Assembly (NCBI GenBank): GCA_947179485.1
Contig: OX359249.1
Coordinates: forward strand, 620,001 to 684,000
Length of the DNA stretch: 64,000 nucleotides
Source: Allacma fusca
Taxonomy: Eukaryota > Arthropoda > Collembola > Symphypleona > Sminthuridae
Direction: 5' to 3'
The notes beneath the pieces were generated by a model. That model had not been told where the DNA came from. It did no database searches and saw only the letters and a list, made by a program, of their open reading frames with translations. Position numbers and translations under genes: made by a program. Positions within the stretch are counted from its first letter, which is position 1. Every line of letters starts with the position of its first letter. This document shows positions 24,461 through 35,099 of this stretch, in pieces.

Positions 24461-25792
24461 GGGAGTGGTACATAAAATATTTTATTTCCCCCAGTTTGTA
24501 GCAAATTATTTTCCAGATTTTCTAAAATTTACTTCATTGACCTGGATAAATATTTGAGGTTGCAGGGATGAATACCGTGAAGTAAAGTCGGTATTTTTAG
24601 AATGTAAAGGACCTGTGAAACATGAAACAGGGTTTTTATTGATACAAAATTTTCGATGGGTTTCTCCTTAAAATAGCTGCAACAGTCTATATGTGCATTT
24701 CGTGACCTTATGGTAATCTGACCAAAATCATTAGTGTTCTTCCCAGTGACATCACATGATTTGTAAAACATTCAGCACACCAAACCTTTCTGTTCACCCG
24801 TTATCGTGGCAACAAACTAGAGCATCTCGGGCGGTTAAAATTTACGGGTAAGCCCGCAAAAAGCCCGGCCCGCACGGGCTTCGAGCGGGTACGGGTAAAG
24901 ATTATTACGTTTGACGGGTTACGGGCGGGTACGGTCTTTTCATCGCGGTTAAAAAAGACCGTGAAAGCCCGTAAAAGCCCGTGAGAAATTCCATTAGTTG
25001 TGAATGCAGGAGCAGCGGTTGTGAATGTACATAGACTTGAACGAATTTCAGACGTTTGCAATTTTAGCTTTCAAACAAACTAAGGCTTGGTGTACGATAG
25101 AGCATCACCCCGTGGGATATTTTAGGCCCGTGCCCGTCTGTACGACTGTTAATAAAATAACAAAGGCAGGTATGCAAGAAAACTTTTCTTCTTATTTAGT
25201 AAGTTTGATTTCGCTCTTCATCACTGTGGAAAATTCCATTTACTCTAGAAGATGAATCCTGCTAGTAGTTCAAGTATTTGTAATAAGAATCCAGAAGTTA
25301 ACATTGTAATAAATTCAAGAACGCCACCAGAAGTGCTTACCAAAGCCGAAATAGCAGCATAAGTATTGCCTTCTTAATAAACAAGGTAGTTTAACGACTG
25401 TATATGTAACAGTCAAGAACACCAATATTTTAAAATACAGTTTTTCAGTATTTAAGATGTATGGTATTTGCGGGCGGGCTACGGGCTTTTTCGATAAACA
25501 TTAATTTCGGGCCGGGCGGGTACGGGTAAAACGTTACGAGCTTCGGGCGGGCACGGGCCTAAAATATCCCACGGGGTGATGCTCTACAACATACACAAGA
25601 ACACTTCATATATCATCGGAAATCTAAAGCATGAACAGATTGACATTCTAAGAAAATCTTGACATTGCTTCACCTTTTTTGAATCCCGTGGCCTCAAATA
25701 TTAACCAGGTCAATGAAATAAATTTGTGATAATCGGAACTAAATTTGCCACAAACTTAAGAGAACAAACATTTTTTGTCACTCCCTTTTGTG
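24461..25792. mobile_element. Older inverted-repeat element in copy A, interrupted by a hAT insertion
   Basis: The left arm (24461-24592) and right arm (25668-25792) are diverged inverted repeats. The left contains cattgacctggataaatatttgagg; the right, read in reverse, contains cattgacctgg then ttaatatttgagg. Both carry gtgaag/gtgaagc after that and ggcaaatt or agcaaatt before it. The hAT element at 24818-25586 sits inside, so this element is the older one. There is no coding capacity. Confidence 0.6.
24818..25586. mobile_element. Non-autonomous hAT transposon, copy A (769 bp)
   Basis: The terminal inverted repeats are TAGAGCATC at the left and GATGCTCTA at the right, fitting the hAT start consensus YARNG. 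Flanking 8-bp sequences are caacaaac (24810-24817) and caacatac (25587-25594), a target site duplication with one mismatch. Subterminal regions are packed with CGGGTACGGGTAAA and CGGGCGGG motifs in opposite orientations, typical of hAT ends. No transposase frame is present, so it is non-autonomous. About 39 bp of the right end recur inside in inverted orientation (from 25098: TAGAGCATCACCCCGTGGG), suggesting a rearranged or composite element. Confidence 0.85.
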
Positions 25793-27213
25793 GACAAGGA
25801 CCGGCGGTAAAATGATTATGGTCACCTTGTTTCAATACCAAATCGATTCTTCATAATTACATGGAAATCACGTTTACCTCTCTTTTGGACTGATCATACC
25901 AGACTCAAATGAATCTCCATCTTTTTGTAAGGTCCGCATTTTACATAGCCATTACAGGGGCCAGATCTTCCATGACAAAATCCACAATGATCAAAGACCA
26001 GAAATGCTTTCTGTTTCGAGCCTTCCTCAGTTTCGCTCCTGAGACTTGAATATATTATTCCTTGTATAGTTTATACGTGTACTTGTAATCACCCTTTACA
26101 TTCTTTACCTGCATTACTAAACAAAATCTTCTACAGGAAATATCATATCCTTAAACCAAAAACTTGAAGTAATTTTGCTCACAATCAGTCTCTGAATGCA
26201 CAGAAAAGTTACGGTACTGGTTTTTTCTTGAAGGACAAGAAGCACCGGATATCCTGTCAAGCTTAACATTTTTAGATGTCTTTGTAGCTGAAAATCAGTG
26301 TAAGACTCAAACGTGGAAACATTCCATTTCAGCGATTTTTTACCTCTTCAACTTCTGATTGATTTAAGTTCCCCCAGTAACGTATTACGGATCAGATTTT
26401 ATTTCCGGTCTGTTTGACTCTGGAGTGCTACTACATCATTTTTTGCAAATATAATTTGAGCTTCCAAGTAATGAACGTTTTCAGTAGGGAACTTTTGCAG
26501 GCCGTCTCATATGCAGTAACAATAAAGAGGCTTTCCTTTGTTGGTTTATTTGGTTCCTGCATAGTAATACACATTTATTTATACAAGCTGTAAGTAAAAA
26601 TTTAGACATAAGACACGAAACTGAGAAGAGTAAAGATCAAAGCACCCGTTAATCGGAACTTGAAAGGATACAACTATACCACAATAACCTCAAGTTCCTC
26701 TCATCCCAGCATTATAAGCTCCACCTATATTGAGCCAATGAAGCTCAGCAACTTGAACACTCCCGGTCTACAACCTAACTTCCTCTCCTGCTATCAAAGC
26801 TCGCATTGTCACTAAGCCAATAGCTCCATCTAATTTCCTTCTACAATATGCACAAACTAGCTCCTCATTTTACAAGAGAAACATGGGTTTCTGATCATTA
26901 CCTCTATATAAGTTATTCCTGAAATTAAAAGTCGCTTGCTTCCGAGCATTAGACCGATATCTCCGGCATAAAAAGCACCTTTCGGGGCACTGGATAACCG
27001 CGCAACACAATCCGCGCGCAGCGCTGGGGTTTTACTCTTTTTCCCAAACCTGTTACTTAACCCGTTTTACCTTCGACCGGTCAACTCTTACCTCTTTCCG
27101 CCCAGGACCTGCTACCCTAAATTACAGTAACTCTCCGAATAAAATACTTTGCTCCTGCAACGGGCCTTTAGTCCAAATTACCCAATCCCCTTACTCTACC
27201 ATATTGACACCAT

Positions 27214-27232
27214 AGACATACACCATATTGAC
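27214..27232. other. Filler sequence at the tandem duplication junction
   Basis: Nineteen bases, agacatacaccatattgac, separate the end of copy A from the start of copy B and are absent at the outer borders. The filler completes a second copy of accatattgacac, so a 13-bp direct repeat (27198-27210 and 27222-27234) spans the junction. This looks like a templated insertion. Confidence 0.85.
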
Positions 27233-28610
27233 ACTTCAGAGAGAGTCCTTCCTTGTAAATTGTCCCACTACCATTAAAATCATTGGAACCAGTGTAATTA
27301 AAGTAATTGAATACTTCGACGTTCTTGTCTTTGAGAATCTGACTGTCTTTCGGAAATCCCGTTAAAATAGGAGTAATAATAATTGTCCTATAGTTGGCGT
27401 TTAGGTAGCGTTAGCTAAAGTTAAAAACGTTTCATTACGAGGTTGCAGAGATCTTGCTCTCATAAACATCCCTTGTAGTGACAATGTTATATTTTTGATT
27501 ATCAGTAATTATAAACGGACATTCTCCCAGGACTCACACCTAACAAATCTGACCCTTAAACTTACGCCTTCATTATTCCTGTTCCCGTGTGCGCCAGTCA
27601 GAGCCATGTTGCTGCTAACTATGTATTGAATTACAGTATTAGAGTTGAACATTTATTGACCATTGCACTGCTTCCAACCTGAGCACGAAATGAGGCAGGA
27701 GAGACTTCTTTTCTGACCAGGGAGTGAAAATGTGGAATGCCGGGGAGTTGACATATGCAAATATAACTCGATAAAAATACAATTTTGTCTGCGTTTTCCT
27801 TAAGCGCAACTTCATGTGAGCAATTACCCCTGCCTAAAAAAGTAATATGCAAAAGTATATACTTAAACACAGTAAACAATAACCATATTCCAGATTTAGC
27901 GTTACAAACTCACAATCACAATACTTATGCATCGATGGAAATTATTTAGTAAAAATTGCAAAAATAAATCCAACAAATCCCAATCTATATGATTTAACAC
28001 TTCAAACCTCACTTAATCATTATGATTGTCCTGTTCAAGTTGGCAGTAGCCTTCTTCTTTAAAAACAGTCATCTTCACCTTTATGGAGTAATCTCAGTGG
28101 AAAAAGTCATAAATATTTGGGGAAATAATTATATACAAACTTCCTCAACCTTAATACTTGTGACAGATTTCTAGTCCCCATCTTCCTTTTTGACACATGA
28201 AAGTAAACAATTAACCTGGTCCTGGTCGTGACTTCAACTTCAATAAAAATATGGTAGCTAAGCTGGTGTGCTCAAGGATTGTGTTTAGCTGACGATGGCA
28301 CTTCTGTCTCGTATTAAGTCACTGGCCCTAATGTGAACGTGACTGTGTAAACATTAAATACTAGATTTGGTCAGTTGTTAAGCTTTGACCTTGACATTAT
28401 TATTGTTTCATCTGTGTTGACTCTGTTAAAATTCCGAGAAGACTCGGGAGTCGGACCCCTTTATTGTACCTCCTCATCCCGTCTTTCTTCAAGCGAGGTT
28501 CGATACGTATGTATGTATGCACAATTAGTGTATCACCATATCTCTACCTCTCATCTCATACTTACCTCTCATATTTAATATTAAGGTCAATCGAAGTACA
28601 ATTGACAAAA

Positions 28611-28743
28611 CTACGGACCATTGCATGCCTGTACGTAGGGGCCTCCCTCCATGAAGTCAATATCATACTCAACATAGATATGAAAAAATATTCCCCTGAG
28701 ATCCCCCCAATGAGGAGACTCACTGGAATACCAATAGTTGGAA
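28611..28743 (-). other. Copy B counterpart of the possible exon at 20738-20873 (low confidence)
   Basis: The same acceptor and minus-strand frame as in copy A are kept, but with 43 codons. Relative to copy A the encoded residues YFD become FFH, and VQAGTAGP becomes VQACNGP through a replaced segment 3 nt shorter. Identity is unknown. Confidence 0.2.
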
Positions 28744-30874
28744 CTGTAAGAAAGGAAAAAAGGAGGATGTGAAGGTCGTTGTTGGAGTAACTATTGAGAA
28801 GGTTGTCGTACTGCCGAGAGAAGTAATAAGTAAATGGCTCAAAACGGGTTTTCCATTTCACTCTACTCTCCAGCTTGTGCTTCTCAATTACTGCTCTCCC
28901 GGTGAAATTTCTTAAGAGCTATGATCCTATTAATGCACCATGTTCTGTGGAGGTTTCCAGAATCATTCCTTCCAGCTAATCCTCTCCTTCCCTTCTGGTG
29001 TAATTTCGTGGAAAGTTGAGAGAGAACAGGATTCTAAAGAATAGTTTTGTGGTGGGCTCAAGTTCAAAGTTGTGATTCTTTTGTTGTTATGAGTGAGTGG
29101 TTAGATATAAGAGATTGATTCAATTTGATCCCTGGGAACTAAAAATTTTATATCCTTTAAGAATGGAGACAATAAATATTTTGATGCTTTTTTATTTATT
29201 CCAGACTTGAAGCATATTAACTTGCAATGCTCCATGCTGCTCCGTTTTTACTCTTTGAAGTACCTGGAACTGGGAGACGCCCTAGCCCTCTCATCTCGCA
29301 TCCCTGTTTTCACTTATGTATTACTTTCTCCATTACATCCGTTGGGTGAGGAGTGTACGCGGTATCGTGCCTGTAGTTACTTCCGTAGCAACACTCCCGG
29401 GAATTGTAGTAGTAGTCATTCCACCGACACATTTAACCGGGAATGAGAATCCTGTTTTTTAATTCTGATACTTTGGTATGTTCTACATTGCGTGCTCCTA
29501 CAGTGGGAGTGTACACGTAATACACATTTCATAATAATAATTTTATTATTATAGTTAACTGTAGGAAATATGCGTAACCATCTGGACTAAAAAAATACAT
29601 TTTAGTAGAGTGTGGATGTTAATAAATAAATCCCAATATAATATGAACGCTCTGTCCTTTGAGCTTGTCCCAGAGTTTCTGAGCTATAAGGTTGGAACGA
29701 ATTTTGGGAAATCTGAAAGAAAATTTGCTATGAAATGGGGAACCGAATAAATTTCACCATTGTTCCTTCCACGGGCTAGGGAGACGGAGGTTTTAAGGTA
29801 CCCTGTCTCCAACAATCTCAAGGATATATTTTTTTTATCTATATACATTTTTTAATCTTGAAGACTTTGAATTCTATGATATTTTATAAGTTTGCAGATA
29901 AGAGAATCCTGCTATGGTTTTCCTTCATATTGAAGATCCATTGCAGCTTCGAGTTCTCTCATTGTTCAGTTTGACGCTTTACAAAACCTCGCTCTGGCGA
30001 ATAAACGGATAATATTTTGTAACCATCCTGTAAATGGTGGGTATCATTCGTAAAGTATTTCTTACTTTGGGAAAAAATTTGGATTTATACGAGTGGTTAA
30101 CCGCTCCTTACAGCTATCATCGGTATTGATTCGCTACATTTTTAAATCAGGGTTTTTCAGTCCGTTTTAGGTCAGTGCAGCCCTCTGTTGATATCTTGTT
30201 GTCCGTGGACACAATAACTCAAAAACTTCTCCACTGCATTCAATCAAAGGCTAAGGTGTTCCTCATAATAAAAGCTCGACTGAGTTTGATTTTGATAGAG
30301 ATTGGTGCAGTAGTTTCTGAGAAAACGATAATAATTTTATTATTGTCCATTTCTAAAAATGTTGTGGAAAAATGTGGGAAGAACAGATCGGGGGATACAA
30401 ATGATTGTACAATAGTGTCGTATAGCCATCTTTAGACTATTTAATTAACGAATAAGCGAAAACAAATGGCCAAGGATAATTTTTATCTTTATAAAGGACG
30501 TTAACATGAATGAAGAATGCCTGTTGTAATAAATGTCTAATTATTGAACTACTGCTGCACTGCCCCTTCGAGTACACTCCATTTTGTTACATGGTAAATC
30601 CTTGAGACATTTTCCTATAAGCCTCCAGTGTTAACTGACGAGGAATCCTTTGAGACAGTACTCTTGGCAATCTCTTCTAAATAATTTATTAACATTGGTG
30701 TAACGTTTTAGTTCGTGTTTTTCTAGACTTATTCTCTTGCTAGCACATAGTAATGCCAGTTATCTCAAAATTAGTTTTACAAGACAATTAAAGCGTACTC
30801 ACTTCACTGTCACTGCGTTTAGCTTATTGATTACTTTCTTACCTTGATGGCTTGCCTGTTTCAATGGTGCCTAA

Positions 30875-31461
30875 TAGGGTTGCCAATGGCGATATAGCGA
30901 TATGGCGAGACGCTATAATTGCAAATATTGCCAAATTTACTGGCGATATTTCAGGCAATAATTATTACAAATTTTGTCAAGAATATTGGGCAACGATCTG
31001 GGTTAATAGATTACGAGTTTTAATGCGAAGTTGTAATGATCGCGAATGAAAATGGAGAAATTCTTGTCAGCGTGTATCTTTCTCTGCATTGCGTCAATCC
31101 AACATTTAAATGAGCGTGAGTGAGTAATAAGTAGTAAATGTGACAGAGTAACTAATGTGTGCGTCCTTGCATCAATTATATGTGTATACATTAGTGATTT
31201 TACCAGTTCAGTGTATTTTACCTTAATGCTTTATTAGTTTTTAACTATTAGAGCTGTAGAAAACTCTTTGTATATCGTCTGGTTTTGTAAATTGCAAGCC
31301 ACTTTTGAAAAGCTAACAGCGTTTTGGTGTACACATATTTTGTTTTTGTTACTTTTGATTCGGGATTATCATTATTAAAGAAAGGCTTCATGGTCGATAT
31401 AGCGCCAAAACTGGCTTTAGTGAGACTCAGAAAGCCGATATGAGCAAAATGGCAATCTTTA
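30875..31461. mobile_element. Possible MITE in copy B (hAT-like termini, tentative)
   Basis: Copy B equivalent of 22992-23575. Its right end, GGCAATCTTTA, is better preserved than in copy A (GGTCTCTA) and is what suggests an inverted repeat with the left end. No target duplication is clear. Confidence 0.35.
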
Positions 31462-32346
31462 GCACGCCTAATACTTACGTAATAATGGTTAATTATTAAA
31501 ACATTCCAATTCCTTAAACATGAGAATCACTTCTTGCTTATTTCCTATTTTATTACGAAGATGCTTTGTTTTTTACTGATTCGCGAAAATAAGAATTTCC
31601 AAAAATACGATAAACTACATACGTTTAATTGTTGCGCAACTATTCAACTATATTTGTATCTTCTGTAAAAGTATCTGTCAAAACCATGTTAGTCAAATAT
31701 GTCATTCAACAGTGGCATATTCAAAGTGTGTAAATGCAATTAGCTGACCTTGACTAACTTTAATTGGGTCTCTATGGTTAAAGGAACCTTTATAGTTACC
31801 TTTTTTATCTTCAGTGCTGAAAGTTATTTTGTTTTATACATTTCATTTCTTCTAAATATTCCACGTTACTGGTATAGTCCTTTCCACACTGGATTCTGTG
31901 CCCGCCACAACGACAATGGACAATAGTGGGTTAATAACAATTCACCCTAGTAAGCTCTCTTCTTTAATCGAGGACGGGGGGTTTAAGAAATACGGAATGC
32001 CACCTGGCCAGCTCCTTATCTCAGTCAGAACAAAGAGAGTGGGACCCTATCTTCTATTTTCTGTGAACTTGAATCTGTAACAATAAAATCTATACAATCT
32101 CGGAGGTTTGCATTCTGCATCTTCCGGTACTTAAGTAGTAGTAGTGAGGGAAAGCATAGATTTTATTCTACACCTGTCATCGTGCGCTGTTTACCTAATG
32201 GCAGTACTAACATCAGTGCTTTTACAGAAAGTAATAAATACAACATATTCAGCCATAGTTATTTTTACTTGATAACACAATTGGTAAAGGTTTTTAACAT
32301 TGTTCATTCATATCTGTGCCACGATTCTAGCCTTCTCTTCCGCTGG

Positions 32347-33678
32347 GGGAGTGGTACATAAAATATTTTATTTCCCCCAGTTTGTAGCAAATTATTTTCC
32401 AGATTTTCTAAAATTTACTTCATTGACCTGGATAAATATTTGAGGTCGCAGGGATGAATACCGTGAAGTAAAGTCGGTATTTTTAGAATGTAAAGGACCT
32501 GTGAAACATGAAACAGGGTTTTTATTGATACAAAATTTTCGATGGGTTTCTCCTTAAAATAGCTGCAACAGTCTATATGTGCATTTCGTAACCTTATGGT
32601 AATCTGACCAAAATCATTAGTGTTCTTCCCAGTGACATCACATGATTTGTAAAACATTCAGCACACCAAACCTTTCTGTTCACCCGTTATCGTGGCAACA
32701 AACTAGAGCATCTCGGGCGGTTAAAATTTACGGGTAAGCCCGCAAAAAGCCCGGCCCGCACGGGCTTCGAGCGGGTACGGGTAAAGATTATTACGTTTGA
32801 CGGGTTACGGGCGGGTACGGTCTTTTCATCGCGGTTAAAAAAGACCGTGAAAGCCCGTAAAAGCCCGTGAGAAATTCCATTAGTTGTGAATGCAGGAGCA
32901 GCGGTTGTGAATGTACATAGACTTGAACGAATTTCAGACGTTTGCAATTTTAGCTTTCAAACAAACTAAGGCTTGGTGTACGATAGAGCATCACCCCGTG
33001 GGATATTTTAGGCCCGTGCCCGTCTGTACGACTGTTAATAAAATAACAAAGGCAGGTATGCAAGAAAACTTTTCTTCTTATTTAGTAAGTTTGATTTCGC
33101 TCTTCATCACTGTGGAAAATTCCATTTACTCTAGAAGATGAATCCTGCTAGTAGTTCAAGTATTTGTAATAAGAATCCAGAAGTTAACATTGTAATAAAT
33201 TCAAGAACGCCACCAGAAGTGCTTACCAAAGCCGAAATAGCAGCATAAGTATTGCCTTCTTAATAAACAAGGTAGTTTAACGACTGTATATGTAACAGTC
33301 AAGAACACCAATATTTTAAAATACAGTTTTTCAGTATTTAAGATGTATGGTATTTGCGGGCGGGCTACGGGCTTTTTCGATAAACATTAATTTCGGGCCG
33401 GGCGGGTACGGGTAAAACGTTACGAGCTTCGGGCGGGCACGGGCCTAAAATATCCCACGGGGTGATGCTCTACAACATACACAAGAACACTTCATATATC
33501 ATCGGAAATCTAAAGCATGAACAGATTGACATTCTAAGAAAATCTTGACATTGCTTCACCTTTTTTGAATCCCGTGGCCTCAAATATTAACCAGGTCAAT
33601 GAAATAAATTTGTGATAATCGGAACTAAATTTGCCACAAACTTAAGAGAACAAACATTTTTTGTCACTCCCTTTTGTG
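32347..33678. mobile_element. Older inverted-repeat element in copy B, interrupted by a hAT insertion
   Basis: The arms at 32347-32478 and 33554-33678 are the copy B equivalents of those at 24461-24592 and 25668-25792. They surround the hAT element at 32704-33472. Confidence 0.6.
32704..33472. mobile_element. Non-autonomous hAT transposon, copy B (769 bp)
   Basis: Same length, TAGAGCATC termini and imperfect 8-bp flanks as 24818-25586. The two copies arose by the segmental duplication, not by separate insertions. Confidence 0.85.
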
Positions 33679-35099
33679 GACAAGGACCGGCGGTAAAATG
33701 ATTATGGTCACCTTGTTTCAATACCAAATCGATTCTTCATAATTACATGGAAATCACGTTTACCTCTCTTTTGGACTGATCATACCAGACTCAAATGAAT
33801 CTCCATCTTTTTGTAAGGTCCGCATTTTACATAGCCATTACAGGGGCCAGATCTTCCATGACAAAATCCACAATGATCAAAGACCAGAAATGCTTTCTGT
33901 TTCGAGCCTTCCTCAGTTTCGCTCCTGAGACTTGAATATATTATTCCTTGTATAGTTTATACGTGTACTTGTAATCACCCTTTACATTCTTTACCTGCAT
34001 TACTAAACAAAATCTTCTACAGGAAATATCATATCCTTAAACCAAAAACTTGAAGTAATTTTGCTCACAATCAGTCTCTGAATGCACAGAAAAGTTACGG
34101 TACTGGTTTTTTCTTGAAGGACAAGAAGCACCGGATATCCTGTCAAGCTTAACATTTTTAGATGTCTTTGTAGCTGAAAATCAGTGTAAGACTCAAACGT
34201 GGAAACATTCCATTTCAGCGATTTTTTACCTCTTCAACTTCTGATTGATTTAAGTTCCCCCAGTAACGTATTACGGATCAGATTTTATTTCCGGTCTGTT
34301 TGACTCTGGAGTGCTACTACATCATTTTTTGCAAATATAATTTGAGCTTCCAAGTAATGAACGTTTTCAGTAGGGAACTTTTGCAGGCCGTCTCATATGC
34401 AGTAACAATAAAGAGGCTTTCCTTTGTTGGTTTATTTGGTTCCTGCATAGTAATACACATTTATTTATACAAGCTGTAAGTAAAAATTTAGACATAAGAC
34501 ACGAAACTGAGAAGAGTAAAGATCAAAGCACCTGTTAATCGGAACTTGAAAGGATACACGTATACCACAATAACCTCAAGTTCCTCTCATCCCAGCATTA
34601 TAAGCTCCACCTATATTGAGCCAATGAAGCTCAGCAACTTGAACACTCCCGGTCTACAACCTAACTTCCTCTCCTGCTATCAAAGCTCGCATTGTCACTA
34701 AGCCAATAGCTCCATCTAATTTCCTTCTACAATATGCACAAACTAGCTCCTCATTTTACAAGAGAAACATGGGTTTCTGATCATTACCTCTATATAAGTT
34801 ATTCCTGAAATTAAAAGTCGCTTGCTTCCGAGCATTAGACCGATATCTCCGGCATAAAAAGCACCTTTCGGGGCACTGGATAACCGCGCAACACAATCCG
34901 CGCGCAGCGCTGGGGTTTTACTCTTTTTCCCAAACCTGTTACTTAACCCGTTTTACCTTCGACCGGTCAACTCTTACCTCTTTCCGCCCAGGACCTGCTA
35001 CCCTAAATTACAGTAACTCTCCGAATAAAATACTTTGCTCCTGCAACGGGCCTTTAGTCCAAATTACCCAATCCCCTTACTCTACCATATTGACACCAT

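Larger units (their letters stand above)
19360..27213. repeat. Tandem duplication unit, copy A (about 7.85 kb)
   Basis: The whole segment recurs in direct orientation at 27233-35099 with a starting offset of 7873 nt, growing to 7886 through small indels. The copies are almost identical. Seen differences include scattered single bases, a 10-nt insertion (cataataaaa) in B near 30264, and a cluster near 20738-20873. Copy A starts acttcagagagagtcc and ends ccatattgacaccat. The unit contains no recognised gene; it holds a hAT element (24818-25586), an older inverted-repeat element around it (24461-25792) and a possible second MITE (22992-23575). It could be a recent genomic duplication or two haplotypes placed in series by an assembler. 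Confidence 0.97.
27233..35099. repeat. Tandem duplication unit, copy B (about 7.87 kb)
   Basis: Direct repeat of 19360-27213, starting at acttcagagagagtcc and ending ccatattgacaccat before unique sequence (gtgatacggtc). It contains the same internal elements as copy A, shifted by 7873-7886 nt. A few single-base changes and small indels distinguish it, including a 10-nt insertion near 30264. Confidence 0.97.

Noticed and set aside
24818-25586. C/G-rich inverted blocks considered as a CRISPR or RNA structure
   Set aside because: The 9-bp terminal inverted repeats, 8-bp target duplication and subterminal CGGG motifs explain them as a hAT transposon.
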